Origin: Welwitschia mirabilis
Lineage: Eukaryota; Gnetophyta; Gnetopsida; Welwitschiales
Assembly (NCBI GenBank): GCA_051453625.1
Contig: JBOZIK010000001.1
Coordinates: forward strand, 157,364,365-157,428,364
Direction: 5' to 3'
DNA: 64,000 nucleotides
The notes beneath the pieces were generated by a model. That model saw only the letters and a list, made by a program, of their open reading frames with translations. It made no database searches and was not told the DNA's origin. The translations under genes and the position numbers were made by a program. Positions 1 through 12,185 of this stretch are shown in pieces. How positions within the stretch are numbered: position 1 is the first letter of the stretch; every line of letters begins with the position of its first letter.

Positions 1-568
1 ATATTTTAATTTTGACATAGAAGAGGCAAATAGATTTATTACTAAGTTTAAAATTTGTTATTTAAGATAAAATTTCCATTGTTACTTCTAAAATAACAGA
101 GGAAGCATCTTAGTTAGCATTGCAAATAGAAGAGAAGTTACAACAAAGAAACAGTTCAAATAAAGAAAGACTCAAAGGAAAGGAATCACAAAAAAGGAGT
201 CATCATTAAGATGAAAAAAAAACTAAGAATAGTATAACAAAGGCAAATAAAACATCAAACATAGATGAGCTATCTATAGAGGAAGAGGCAAAGGAGGTAT
301 TTTCTTAACTATCTTCTATAAATGCCATAAGTTAGAGAGTAAGTCTTATAACTATTCATTAATCAAGGAGGCTATGCATTCTAATGCTATCTTTGAACAT
401 GATGAGACAAGCAAAGAATCTGAAAAGAAGGAACTAAAAAAGATTAATAGTAAGAAATAAGAGAATATAATTATTAAAAAAAATCTCATGCAAAATGTAG
501 AAATTATTAAGGAGCCAATGTAATGAAGACAACTATTACCAACTAGATGTAAGTTTAAAGAAAAGGTA

Positions 569-1216
569 TGTAGGATTATAATTAATAATGAATGCACTAA
601 TAACTTGGTTTCTAGTGAGATGGTAAAAAAGTTGAATTTGGAGGCCATGTTGCATCTAGAACTAATCCAATTCTCTTAGTTACAAAAGGGATACCAGGTG
701 ATAGTCATAAAATAGTATTTAGTTAACTTCGAAATTAGTAACTTTCATGATCAAGTTCATTATGACATTATTCCCATGGATGATTATCATTAATTATGAC
801 GTAAAGCATGATAATATAATACAAAGTATAGGCACAACATGGATATAAATATTTGCATTATAATTGATAATAATTGAAAGCGGTTTGAGTTGTTGCCAAA
901 TCTAAAGAAAGTTCTAAAACATAAGATAGGTGTATATTTCTTAGGTAAAAAAGAGTTTTTAAATAAAACAAAAGAAGAGGGATATGGAATGGAAGTGGTA
1001 TTAAAGATGTCTTTAGAACAATAATTGAAGCAGCACCTAATGGAGGTAAAAGATTTGTTAAAATCATTTACAGATAATTTTGTCGTTGATTTGCCTTCTC
1101 ATTTACCATTTTTTAGGAGTATAAATCATCAAATAGATCTAATTCCTAGTGCTTTACTTCTAAACAAGGCATCATACAGAATGGTACCACATGAAAGAGA
1201 GGAGATAAATAGATAG
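569..1216 (+). pseudogene. Ty3/gypsy protease and RT N-terminus, degenerate
   Basis: The 569-830 stretch reads as a retroviral-type aspartic protease. The usual D-S/T-G catalytic motif has decayed to a form lacking Asp (NNECTNNLVS). The later conserved segment is recognisable as VHYDIIPMDDYH, where intact gypsy copies read like VLCDIMPMDxCH. The 1025-1216 stretch is open for 63 codons and carries the linker into RT: LLKSFTDNFVVDLPSHLP, then HQIDLIPSALLLNKASYRM, which is the HQIDLxPGASLPNxPxYRM block of chromovirus-type gypsy. Loss of the catalytic Asp and the intervening stops show it is dead. Confidence 0.8.
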
Positions 1217-2300
1217 GTACAAGAATTGCAAGATAAGAAGTTGATCAAAGAAATATTATTACACTATTTTATTCTAGTAGTATTAACTCTAAAGAAAAAT
1301 AGAAAGGAGTTATCCATGTATCTTAATTTACTAGCCATCAAAAAGATAATGCTAAGGTATTAATTTTCTATGCCTTGCATGCATGATATTTTGGAATTTT
1401 TGATAGGTGCATCTATTTTTATTAAGATAGATTTAAAGAGTGGATATCGTCAAATTGATATTAGAGAAGAAAATACATGAAAGGAAACATTTAAGACCCC
1501 AGATGTATTGTGTAAATGGTTGGTGATGCTATTTATATTGAAAAATGCTCTAAGTACATTAATGAGGTTGATTATAGAGTTATTAAAGACTTTCCTTAAA
1601 ATGTTTATTATTTCTTTTTAAGATCATATTTTAGTAATTAGCAAGAGTCTTAAGAATTATAGAAAAGATTTAAGAAGATTTATTCAAAGGTTAAAGGAAG
1701 AGCAAGAAGTGATAAATGCAAAGAAATGCAACCTTGCCCAGCTAAAGTTAGTATCCCTTAGATAATTATCTCCAACAATGAAATCAAGATGAATTTAAAC
1801 AAGGTGAAGGCTATTTTGGAATAGCCTACAAAAACTTCAGTAAGGGATGTTCATGGTTTCCATGGATTAGTAAGCTTTTATGAAAGCTCCATTAAGAATT
1901 TAGAAAGATTTATGCACCAATGTTAGATACCATCAAGAAGGATCAAGCCTTCAAGTGGAGCATAATTCAAGTAGTAAAGCAATTGGAGGAGCACTCACCT
2001 AAGAATGAAAACACATTTCCTTCTTTAGTGAAAAGTTAAATGATGCTAAGAAATACTAATCAACCTATCAAAAGGATTTGTATGCTATTTTATAAGCATT
2101 GAAGAGGTGGAGACATTACCTACTATGAAAAGCATTAATTATTTACATACATCATAAGAAATTACAATACATAAATAGTTTAGGTAAGTGCAAAGTAGGT
2201 GAAGTGGGTGGAATAGCTATAAAAATTTAACTTTGTGATCAAGAACAAGAGAAGGAAGATAAACAAAGTTGCAAATTCTTTAAGTTGAGTAGTATGCATG
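1217..2300 (+). pseudogene. Ty3/gypsy reverse transcriptase and RNase H, degenerate
   Basis: RT palm blocks are readable: FIKIDLKSGYRQIDIREE near 1420-1475 corresponds to the conserved FSKIDLRSGYHQIRI block. The catalytic YxDD box has decayed to F-stop-DH at about 1606-1640 (downstream residues ILVIS). RNase H follows, ending near 2200-2285 as a decayed version of the WVEFxQKFxFVIKxKxGKxNxVAxSL block. There are at least a dozen stops or frame changes. The family assignment to Ty3/gypsy is firm. The finer clade (chromovirus/Reina-like) is inferred from the protease-RT linker. Confidence 0.8.
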
Positions 2301-2613
2301 ATAAGATATTATAAAGTTAATTTTACTTTATCATACATTCCATACTTGTATCATTGTGATCTAGATGTACAAGGATGTATAAGAGAAAGTGAAGAAATCT
2401 TTAAAAGGATATGATTATACAGACTGACAACTTGCTTTATAAGGATAACAGGTTGTGTAGTCTTAGAGGATTATCAAGGAAGAACATCTTGTGAGAAAAC
2501 CATTATCATAACATGACTAGACATTATCGGTTAGATATCACTTATGAATTGTTCAAAAAGTTATGCCCTGAGCCTCACATGTACAAGGGTATGTAATAAA
2601 TGGTATGAAGTTA

Positions 2614-2618
2614 CTCTA
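2614..2618. repeat. Target site duplication of Athila-like element, left copy
   Basis: CTCTA immediately before the left LTR; the same five bases follow the right LTR at 13446-13450. Confidence 0.85.
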
Positions 2619-3961
2619 TGTTCATTATTTTAGGATGTTTAGATTTAAATTAAGTTTATACTTAGTTATCATTCTTCATCAGGGATAACATGGGTAATGG
2701 TTTAGAATTTTCTATTCTTAAACTTAATGCAATTTATAAAATTCTAAGAAAATAAAAAAAAAAAGATAAAAATGATTCTGGAGTTTTAGTTGAAACTTTG
2801 ACTTGAGGGAGAAGGGAAGTAAGCTAGCTCCAAGGTATCCATGATTTATTTTCAAGTAATTCTTCACTCCATTGTTGCCCAATTTCTTCTTGCAATACAC
2901 TTAAAATCATCAAGTGCTTTTGGCCCAAATCATGGTTACATTATCTCATTGATCATATGAGTAATGTTAAACTCAATTGCCACTTGATCACTAAAGCTTT
3001 AAATAATGATAGAAGGTAAGGACTCTAAGTACTTAAAATTTATAAAGGACTTTCACTAAATGCTAAAAGAGTTCACTCAAATACAAAGAAGCTTAATGGA
3101 CAAACTATTACTTAAGCATTCCAATTATAATGTGATTCATGAATTAAAAATAATAACTTATGTATTACAGAAAAGAAAAAACTTTATAATAAAGGAAAAA
3201 AGATGCCAAAAGAATTCCTTAACAATCCTCAAGACCAGCTCACTCCTCTAAAGAGTTACTTAGAAAACCATAACAATTGACACTTTAAGGTTCTATAATT
3301 CTCCAAAGCTGAAGAGAATACAATAAAAGGTTTAAGGCCCTTTCATAGGGAGTGATGAGAAAGAGGGATGGTTATAAGTCCTTAGCTTGTAGTGTTAGGT
3401 GCAATTATAAAATCATGACATTAGGTAGGATGGCCTGTCTTATTTTACAATTCAAGGAGATTGTTATAATAATGCCAACACTTGGTTCTAGAGTGCTGTA
3501 GCTATTGCACCTGTTGTCAATGTCATGTATCTTTATCGTAATCTTACTCATCCTTGCCAAATGTCATGCTATGAATCCTCGTCATCATCCCCACATGTCG
3601 TCAAGCATGCAATTGATTTCTGATGTGGAAGTCTATTAATATCATAGTTGTATTTAATCTAATTTTACATGGCAAGTCAAGAATCTAAGTTTGAAGGTAG
3701 TCTGTGCAGATAGGCTAGTAACATAAGTAGTCTTGGCTAGTAGTGCTAGCGTTTTAGGCTAATTGATGATCAAATTAAAGCATGTCCTCCAATTGAGCAT
3801 AAATCATCTAAAAATATCATGGACACATGATAGATCCATAAATAATATGAAAATCAGTAGAAAACATGTTTTTATGATAAAATCAATGATATTAATGTCT
3901 TTTATTAAGATTAATTAGTCATTTAACTTAATCATAATGTTAATTTTTGCATATTAAGACA
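2619..3961 (-). repeat. 3' LTR of the Athila-like element
   Basis: This roughly 1343-bp copy aligns along its length with 12186-13445, with many point differences and small indels. On the minus strand it begins TGTCTTAATATG, while the partner begins TGTCAACATG. On the plus strand both copies begin with TGTT. The divergence between the two copies indicates an old insertion. Confidence 0.85.
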
Positions 3962-5391
3962 CCCTTAGCTAGTCTTTTGCTAATGCCTTAGCAAAATGTT
4001 GATAACAAACTGATTAAGCATGGAAACATTATCTATGTTGAAAGCACTCAAGTATGGGGATGATGTAACTTTAAAAATTTTATAAACAATTTTTTATGAT
4101 TAAGGCATCAAAATGAAAAAAAGTCCTTAAAACCTGATGTTGTTTCCCCTAAACAAAACTGAACTTTATCCATAAAGTTTATGGTGAAAAATATTTCTAT
4201 CATTTCAAAACATAAGCCTTAGAAGGATCATGAACAGTCCTTTTATTAAATATATATAAAATGGTACAACTAAAAAAAGGAAAAACTAACTACAATGAAA
4301 AGCTAAGTAAAACATCAATCCATAAAAATGGTTAATGCCTTATTAATTATTTCTCAGAAAGAATGGTGATGAATTGAAGTGGAGTGGTGATGAAAAATGA
4401 ACATGCAGTAAAGGACTTAACCAAAATCTAATGAATAAATGAGAAAACATTCCTAAGCTAATGGCCCTTATTATAATTTTGTGAATTTTATTTTAGTGGA
4501 TCCTAAAATTAACTAAGGGTGTATGCAACCAACTAAATTATACGAATTCAAGGACTTATTAGTAAATTGCAAATATGAAGGTTAAGAGTCAATAGTTCAT
4601 ATGAAAGCCTCCGATTTTCACCTTTCTCATTCCTTTATTCTCCATTTCTACCTATGCATATGTTCTTAGTCTTAAGCCATTGAATCACATTAAGAATCCA
4701 ATATTATAACATTTTATGCAAACAGAATTAAGCATGTTGTTTTATGCAAAAGTCAGTGTTGCATTGCCAGTGAGCATTTATAACTGTGATGCAGTTGAAC
4801 GTTGAAATAAGATTATTAGAGTTACATTACTAGTAGGTATCCATAGCCTTAATGTAGTTAATTAAACTTAATTAAGTGATTAATGTTATGTGAATTTAGA
4901 GAATAAATACATCACTTTATTTTGTTAATCTTTCCATAGTCATTTTTTATGCACATTAAGGGGTCATGGACTCATTATTCTAGTTAAGATAAATCTTGTC
5001 TCCGTCAAAGGCTTTAGACTTAAGAAACACATATGAAGGTAAATCATGCCTTTTTAACCAAGTTTGACCAAAATTGGAGATCCTAAGTGAATGTGCTTTT
5101 AACCAATACACTCGACATAAGCGTATTCTTCCTTGAAAACCCATAAGTATACTCAACCTCAATTGTTATCTAAGTGATACTAAGATCATGTATTATTGAT
5201 TTTTGATTAAAGATCATTAACATGGATTAGTAAGCCTCATAAATTCATAACTCACTAGAATAGGTGGATGATAGTGCTTTATGTAGTATTCATTGACTTT
5301 GGATACTTGATGGTTTTTGGGATTTTCCATGGGAAATACTCAATGAGGCAAATTATTAAAAATGATTCTTTCCACTTAGTGACTAGTCTGA
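3962..5391. other. Internal region without a recognisable gene
   Basis: This lies between the integrase end and the 3' LTR of the Athila-like element. In some Athila/Tat elements this interval holds an env-like frame or is non-coding. Here the only open stretch (4980-5162, minus, 60 codons) has no recognisable motif. Confidence 0.5.
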
Positions 5392-7350
5392 TTAAGAAAA
5401 GATGTAAGTTAAGTTATAAAACAAAACTAGTTCTACCTCCTTAAGAGTTTTCCTANNNNNNNNNNNNNNNNNNNNNNNNNNNNNNNNNNNNNNNNNNNNN
5501 NNNNNNNNNNNNNNNNNNNNNNNNNNNNNNNNNNNNNNNNNNNNNNNNNNNNNNNNNNNNNNNNNNNNNNNNNNNNNNNNNNNNNNNNNNNNNNNNNNNN
5601 NNNNNNNNNNNNNNNNNNNNNNNNNNNNNNNNNNNNNNNNNNNNNNNNNNNNNNNNNNNNNNNNNNNNNNNNNNNNNNNNNNNNNNNNNNNNNNNNNNNN
5701 NNNNNNNNNNNNNNNNNNNNNNNNNNNNNNNNNNNNNNNNNNNNNNNNNNNNNNNNNNNNNNNNNNNNNNNNNNNNNNNNNNNNNNNNNNNNNNNNNNNN
5801 NNNNNNNNNNNNNNNNNNNNNNNNNNNNNNNNNNNNNNNNNNNNNNNNNNNNNNNNNNNNNNNNNNNNNNNNNNNNNNNNNNNNNNNNNNNNNNNNNNNN
5901 NNNNNNNNNNNNNNNNNNNNNNNNNNNNNNNNNNNNNNNNNNNNNNNNNNNNNNNNNNNNNNNNNNNNNNNNNNNNNNNNNNNNNNNNNNNNNNNNNNNN
6001 NNNNNNNNNNNNNNNNNNNNNNNNNNNNNNNNNNNNNNNNNNNNNNNNNNNNNNNNNNNNNNNNNNNNNNNNNNNNNNNNNNNNNNNNNNNNNNNNNNNN
6101 NNNNNNNNNNNNNNNNNNNNNNNNNNNNNNNNNNNNNNNNNNNNNNNNNNNNNNNNNNNNNNNNNNNNNNNNNNNNNNNNNNNNNNNNNNNNNNNNNNNN
6201 NNNNNNNNNNNNNNNNNNNNNNNNNNNNNNNNNNNNNNNNNNNNNNNNNNNNNNNNNNNNNNNNNNNNNNNNNNNNNNNNNNNNNNNGTTCTACCTCCTT
6301 AAGAGTTTTCCTAAGGATGTGTTGGTCATGGAAGTTCTTCATCCTCTCTTTGTTTATCCTTATGTTTTCATAGGTGCCATTCCTAATTTCATCCAATTTT
6401 TTAAATTGTATGATCCTCTTTTTCCTTGTAGCCTCCAAATCTAATTTCATGTTTTTAATCACCTAGTATGCTTTGTGTTCGAGTTGTATAGGTAGATGAT
6501 GAGATTTTCTGTAAACTAGTCTAAACAGCAACATTCCTATTAGAGTTTTATAAGTAGTGTAATGAATCCATAGAACATGATTAATCTTAAAAAACTAGTC
6601 TTCTTGTATTGAGATTATTACCTTTTGTAGAATTCTCTTAGTCTTTCTATTTATAACTTCAATGTCGACACTAGTTTGAGGGAGATATTGTGTTGCTACT
6701 TTGTGATTTACCCCACACTTAGTAAGAAGGTTATTAAATATTTTAATACAGAAATGTATTCATTCATTGCTAATTAAAAATCATGATTAATCAAATTGTG
6801 TTAAGATCTTTTTCTTAAAGAATTTTATCATTATTTGAGCATCATTTGGTCAACAAGCATAAGTCTTAAACCATTTTGTTACATAGTTCATAAAAACTAA
6901 AATGTATAAGTGCTCATTTAAAGGTGGATAAGGGCCTTGTAAATTAATTGCCCAAGTGTCAAAGGGTTCAACCATAAGAATGGGGTTTAGGGGTATCATT
7001 TGTCTTCATGAAAGACTTCCTAGTTTTTAACAATTATTACAAAATTTGTAGTAAACGTAGGAGCCTTTGAAAATAGAAGGTCAATAGAAAATAAAGTGAA
7101 GGACTTTTATATTGATTTTATTAGCTGAGTAATAACTCCCATAAGCCTCAAAATGGTAATGCTTAAGAATGTCATGGATTTCAGTTTGGAGTACACATTT
7201 GCAAATGACTTGATCTAGATAATATTTAAAACGATAAGGGCTATTCCAAAAGAAGTATTTGATCTAGCTGAAGAACCTCTTTCTATCATAAGGAATCCAA
7301 CAAGAAGAAATGATTTTTGAGACTAGTAGTTATCAATATCCTCAAACCAA
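5392..7350 (-). pseudogene. Athila/Tat-like integrase, decayed and gapped
   Basis: The minus strand reads the integrase core near 7050-6850, a decayed form of the block xMPLNPILxVExFDVWxIDFxGPFP, followed by YILVxxxYVxKWxxxxA. The carboxy part at 6462-6290 is open: MKLDLEATRKKRIIQFKKLD and later MKNFHDQHILRKTLKEVE. This matches the family segment in which LDLEAAGxxRxLQLxELEExR precedes the KxFHDxHI motif. An N-gap at 5456-6287 lies inside the carboxy end, and its two edges carry the same 26 bases, so the gap may not be real. Confidence 0.75.
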
Positions 7351-7433
7351 GGTACTTCCTTAACTGAAATGAGATGTTCATCTGAAAAGATGTTATTAAT
7401 AGAAAGGGATGTTTTTAGATTCTCTTGAATTAA

Positions 7434-7700
7434 TCAGGAAAAATGATCTGCAACTATGTTATTAAAACCCTTTTTGTCTTTAATTTCTAAGTTAAATTCC
7501 TGCAAAAGAAGGATCCATCTGATTATTCTTAGTTTTGAATTCTTTTTGATAAAAAGATATCCAAGGGATAAATGATCACTAGAGATAATTACTTTAGATC
7601 CTGAAACATATTGCCTAAATTTCTCTAAGATGAAGACTATATCTAGTAGCTCTTTTTCCATAACTGTGTAGCTTAATTAAGTCTCATTTAAAGTTTTACT
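7434..7700 (-). pseudogene. Athila/Tat-like RNase H
   Basis: 75 codons are open. The conserved blocks are plain: MEKELLDIVFILEKFRQY (family TEKELLAVVFALxKFRxY), SKVIISSDHLSLGYLFIKK (family SKVIVYTDHxALxYLxxKK), IRWILLLQEFNLEIKDKKG and the terminal NIVADHFS (family NVVADHLS). The catalytic D of the TDH block and the final D of VADH are kept, but the initial part of RNase H and the flanking pol frames are broken by stops. Confidence 0.85.
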
Positions 7701-8099
7701 GATATAATAAATCATAGTTGGTTTTTTATCCATACTTTGTCCTAAAACAGCCTCAACTGTGTAATCACTGACATCACACATAAGCTCAAAAGATAACTTA
7801 CAATTGAGTGGTTGAATGATTAGGATCGAATTTAGTTTTTCTTTGAGTTGTTTACAAACTTATTAAGATTCTAGAGTCTATTTGAAGGAGGAATTTCATA
7901 ATGGATTAGAGATTTTACTAAAATCCTTAATTAATATTTTATAGTGTCTTACATGTCCTATGAATGCTCTAACATCTTTTTATCTTTAAGGAGTTAGCAG
8001 ATGTGTGATTAGAAAGAAACCTTCATAGGATCTACTTGAATTCCTTCCTTAGAAAGAACATGTCCTAAAGCTATGCCTTCATTAACCATAAAATGGCAT

Positions 8100-8650
8100 T
8101 TCTCCTAGGTGAACATAAGGCATTTTTCAATAAGTCATTTAAGGACATGTTCTAAGTTATGTAGATAGTGGTTAAAATAGGTTCCATTGATTAAGAAATC
8201 ATACATAAATATTTTGATACTTAAATCTAATAAATCTGAGAATATTTTGATCATGCAGTGTTAGAATGTAGTTAGTCATTACATAAGCCAAAGGGCATTC
8301 ATTTATAAGAAAACATTCCATAGAAGCAAGTTAAGTATTTTTTTAAAAAGTACTTAGAGGAAATTTCAATTTGATTATAACATGAGTACCCCTCTAAGAA
8401 ATAGTACAATGAATTCCCTAAAAGTTGCTCTAGGATTTGGTTGGAGAAATGTAGAAGGAAGTGATCCTTTCTTGAGATGGCATTTAATTTTCTGTAGTTG
8501 ACACACATCCTTCATTTTACTACATGTCTGGTAGGAATAATATCATTGTACTTATTTGGAACAAGGGTAATTTCCTCTTTCTTAGCCACAGTCTAAGTTG
8601 GAATCATCCATTTTCTATCTAAAATAGGGTAAATAATCGTGTTATCTAGA
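8100..8650 (-). pseudogene. Athila/Tat-like reverse transcriptase
   Basis: The open stretch 8508-8299 begins MCVNYRKLNAISRKDHF (family MCVDYRKLNxATRKDHFPLPF) and continues YFLEGYSCYNQIEIS, which is the FLDGYSGYNQI palm block diagnostic of the Athila/Tat branch. The D of DGYSGYNQI is E here. Downstream residues decay into stops before the YVDD box. RNase H (7700-7434) follows in the expected order. Confidence 0.85.
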
Positions 8651-8999
8651 AGTTTGATCATCTCATTTTTAACTACCTCTCTTAAGGTTGGGTTTATTCA
8701 TCTCTAGGCTTCTCTAGATTGTTTTACATTAATTTATAAGTAAATATGGTATATGAAGATGTTGGGATCAATGCCCCTAGTGTCTGAGAGGTTCCAACCT
8801 ATTACGTATGTATTCTTCCTTAAGAGTTTAAGGAAGAATTTATGCCTATCAAAAAGGTAGATTTATCCCCTAAAAAAGCATATTTTAAATCATTTGGTAA
8901 AGTTTCAAGTTCTAAGTCAATTTCATTTTAAGTGATGGACATATTTCTTGAAAGCAATCTAAGTCATCATTTTTGGGAGAGTGAAAATTAGATTCCTAT

Positions 9000-9420
9000 T
9001 TTTAAAAAAGCTTTCTATCCTATTTACATGTTTTATTCCTTCATAATTTGATGGCAAATTTATGGCATTAAAGATGTTTAGTTCTATGATCATGTTGCTA
9101 AAGGAAATCTTCATTACCTATTCTTGCAATTGATTAAGACATTTAAAGTTGCTACGAACAGTATTCCTAAAATAATAGACACTAATTGGTTCATTGAGTT
9201 TTCCATGTCCAAAACCACAAAGTCCACTGGGAAATAGCAACTATCAACCCTAAAGATAACATCCTATATGACTCTTAATGGTATTTTTATAGAATTTTCA
9301 ACTAACTAAAGTTGGATTTTCATGTTTTTAAGCCCTTCTAACTCTTTGTAGGTTCCAAAGGGGAGTAAATTCATGCTAGCTCTTAAATCTAATAAGGCTT
9401 GGTTAAGTCACTTATTGCTT
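9000..9420 (-). pseudogene. Athila/Tat-like protease, degenerate
   Basis: The minus-strand reading gives ALLDLRASMNLLPFGTYKEL, the family ALxDLGASVNLxPYSVYxxL block containing the protease active site. It continues YFPVDFVVLDMENSMNQ, the conserved KFYxPVDFxVLDx block, and then a decayed PxILGRPFLATA. The Gly after Asp-Leu is Arg. Stops interrupt the frame. Confidence 0.75.
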
Positions 9421-10199
9421 ATGCTATTGTAATCATTAGGCATTTAGGGTCTTTGTATTTGGGTGGACATTGATTTTGAAGGATTGCACTTGTTTGTTAT
9501 GCTAGGAAAATGCACCTTTTCACAATGCACATATCTTTGAAGAATTTTTCACAGGAAGGCATTTGTTTGATGGCTTCTAAGATAGGGATGTTTACCTTAA
9601 CTTCCTTGAAAATTTTTGAAGCTTCTAACTATTTTTTCATTATATTATTTTTTCTAACTTATTAAGGAAAAATAAGGGTTGCTTGTATATAGGAAAAAGT
9701 TCTTTATTCCTATCCTTTTCTTTATCTTCTAGGGATTGGTTTTTCTTTGGTTTTATTTGCATGATTGGGTTTTCTAATTATTTTTCACTTCTAAAGTATA
9801 TGAACTTAGTTTCTTGTAAGTGTTATATCCCTTGAGTAAACCTAACTCCCTTTGGATTTGGATAAGCACTCATGGGAATTTTACCCATTTACCTTTGGTT
9901 TAAAGTGGAAAGATTTGTGCTTGCATTTGCTAAAGTTATTGGAGGACCTGTGTAATGGATTATGTATTCTACTCAAGGCTGTTTCAAATCAAGAAGTATT
10001 GCTTTAGTGATTGTTCATGGTTTCTATTAAGTTTAACTTGAATTTCTATGAATTTTCTAACTAAATCCTTGAAGGGGGTGGATGAGGATGGTTTTTGGTA
10101 ATTGGAAGTGAAAGGGTGAGAGGATGATGATGTGTATTAATTTCGTGGCTAATTTTGATTGTCTTGTTTTCTAGAAAAGTTAGGATGATTTATTCACCT

Positions 10200-11200
10200 G
10201 AGATTATATGTTTTTGAGTTTGGATTTTTTTAGGATTTTATCATTCATGCCTAACTATGTTTACTTACTTGTTAACTGTATTTTAAAATATTAGAATGAA
10301 AGGGCTTTTGGCTATTTCATAGGTGTCAATATAGCAGATTAGGCATTTTGGCCTAACAATCATAGATGAAAGTGAAGTGGTTAAGGATTCTAGTTTCCTC
10401 ACTAATTCATCTACCTTATTATTAACTTCTAAGTTTTTAGGAATATTAAACATGCTTGTAGACCTAACAGAATGATGGGATATAGATGGCTTAATAGGTT
10501 TTTCCCAATTCTTCAAATTCTCAATTACACTCTCTAGATATTCCCAACATTGATATAGAGGCATGATAAAAAAATTATCCTTACTCATCATTTCAATTAA
10601 TTAGTAGTTCTGAGTGGACAATCCATTATATAAAAGACTTATTTTCCTTCCTGACTCAAATCTGTAGTAGGAACATTTTAGTAATAAGTCTTTAAATTAT
10701 TCTAAGATCTAGGAAAACGTTTTATGGTCCTTTAATGGGAAATTCATGATTAGTTTCCTTAAAGTATTTGTCTTATGATTGAAAAAGAATTAGTATATGA
10801 AGGTCTTATTAAGGTTAGACCATGATTTAATAAACATAGGCTTAAGGGTGTACAACCAAGATTTCACCTTTTCCTTCAAGGAAAATAGGAACACTATAAG
10901 CCTTAGGACATCACATGTATTTGGGTATTTTAGAATGATTGATAAAATGTATTTAAATTCCTTAAGGTGGAGATACAAACCTTCACATTTAAGATCATAG
11001 AAATGAGGAAACGTTTGTATGGTAAAAGCTTTGCATTGTAGCCTTTATTTAATGGATGATGGTAATATGCAAGAGGGTATTTGCAAGCATTGTTATTGAA
11101 GATAGTCATGGAGGGTTTACCTATTTTGATTAGCGTTGGCTATAGTAGGTTGTTGCTTAGCCACTTCTTTGGCAAATAATAAGCCATTAATTTGTTGATC
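10200..11200 (-). pseudogene. Athila/Tat-like gag, degenerate
   Basis: The minus-strand segment 10978-10790 reads MYLHLKEFKYILSI, then VLRLIVFLFSLKEKVKSWLY, which is the retrotransposon gag signature (YxHLxxFxxxC ... VxxxLFPFSLxxxAxxWL). 10591-10283 is an open 102-codon stretch holding VDELVRKLESLTTSLSSM followed by a decayed zinc-knuckle-like segment. Gag would package element RNA. The frame is broken in several places. Confidence 0.75.
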
Positions 11201-11741
11201 ATATCCTGATAAGATAAACTTCCATTAAAGGCATCTTAAATATTAAATGGATTATTTATCTTTTACTATTATTGTTATGATGAGGAGGTTTGTTGGTTAT
11301 TTTAGGAGGATGAGGTTTTATCCCTTTGGGAATCATCATGGCTTAATTTTCATTTCAGGATCCGATCTCTCACATTCTTTCATGATTAGAATAGGGATTC
11401 ATATTATTGTGATTTAATTTCTCAGTTTCTTTATGGGTCCACTATATACAAGAATAAGTTTAGATGGTTTTGAGCAAGTTTCATAAGGAATTTCATAGAG
11501 CCTATAGATTATAGAGATTTTAACATCTGCACAAAAGGTTTGATTAAAAACTCAAGGCATTTTGGGTAGAAAGGATGACCCAATAAGGGTAGATGATGGT
11601 ATCAATCAAGTTTTGAATCATGGTTTTTCTTTCTACATAGAGGTTCATTACTTGCACATGGAACATTTCACATAATAGGGCTATATATAAATAAAGCCAA
11701 AGTGAAGAACGTGAACAAAATGAAACCCAAAATTAATGAAT

Positions 11742-12158
11742 TCATAGAATTATTTTTAGAGATTTTAATGTTTTAGCATATAGTATAGAACATAAACACA
11801 TAAAATGTAGAAAATAATAGCAAATAAAGGAAGTCACACAGTGTATCATAAAGTTAATTAGAAAAAAATATGTTATCAAGTTTTTACTCCTGAGGTAACC
11901 TATAATAAAATGTAAGACACGCAGAAAACAAGTAAGCAAAAAATTAAAAACAAACATAAAAATAACTAGATGAGTTTGGGTTTTATTGAACTGATTAGTA
12001 CTAACCACTAGAAGAAAAATTAAACATACAAAAAGAAAAAGGAGTAACTCAGGTATCACTGAAGAGGACCAATATCCACTACTTGAAAAGTAGAAACTAT
12101 GTGTAAAAACTTTGCAAAAAGAAAAGTAGTGCTCCATTGAGCTACTACTATGCCATTT
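11742..12158 (-). other. Leader between primer site and gag of the Athila-like element
   Basis: A 131-codon open stretch (12137-11742) runs through this leader. It is rich in Phe, Leu, Ile and Tyr as AT-rich DNA would give by chance and matches no domain I know. I treat it as untranslated leader. Confidence 0.45.
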
Positions 12159-12176
12159 TCCCCAATAATGACATCA
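12159..12176 (-). promoter_or_regulatory. Primer binding site, tRNA-Asp type, decayed
   Basis: On the minus strand the 18 bases read TGATGTCATTATTGGGGA. The plant tRNA-Asp complement used by Athila/Tat elements is TGGCGCCGTTGCCGGGGA. Eleven of 18 match, and all seven differences are C-to-T or G-to-A. It sits 9 bases from the 5' LTR. Confidence 0.8.
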
Positions 12177-12185
12177 AAATCTATT

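Larger units (their letters stand above)
1..2618 (+). mobile_element. 5' part of a Ty3/gypsy (chromovirus-like) element, decayed
   Basis: This is the upstream half of a plus-strand Ty3/gypsy polyprotein, read through many stops and frameshifts. In order I see a broken CCHC zinc knuckle near 315-355, a protease region (about 569-830), reverse transcriptase (about 1025-1760), RNase H (about 2000-2290) and the start of integrase (about 2480-2610). The order protease-RT-RNaseH-integrase is the gypsy order. The element begins before the window, so its 5' LTR is not visible. The reading is cut at 2618 by the Athila-like insertion and resumes at about 13451. It cannot encode active protein. Confidence 0.85.

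Noticed and set aside
352-648. 98-codon minus-strand hydrophobic open frame
   Set aside because: Antisense shadow of the plus-strand gypsy gag-protease region.
5392-6462. Apparent 356-codon minus-strand frame
   Set aside because: Most of it is N. Only the integrase fragment at 6290-6462 is real, and the part beyond the gap repeats the same bases.
11742-12137. 131-codon minus-strand open frame rich in hydrophobic residues, looking like a membrane protein
   Set aside because: It lies in the leader of the Athila-like element, directly after the primer site, where no protein is expected. AT-rich DNA gives Phe/Leu/Ile/Tyr by chance.
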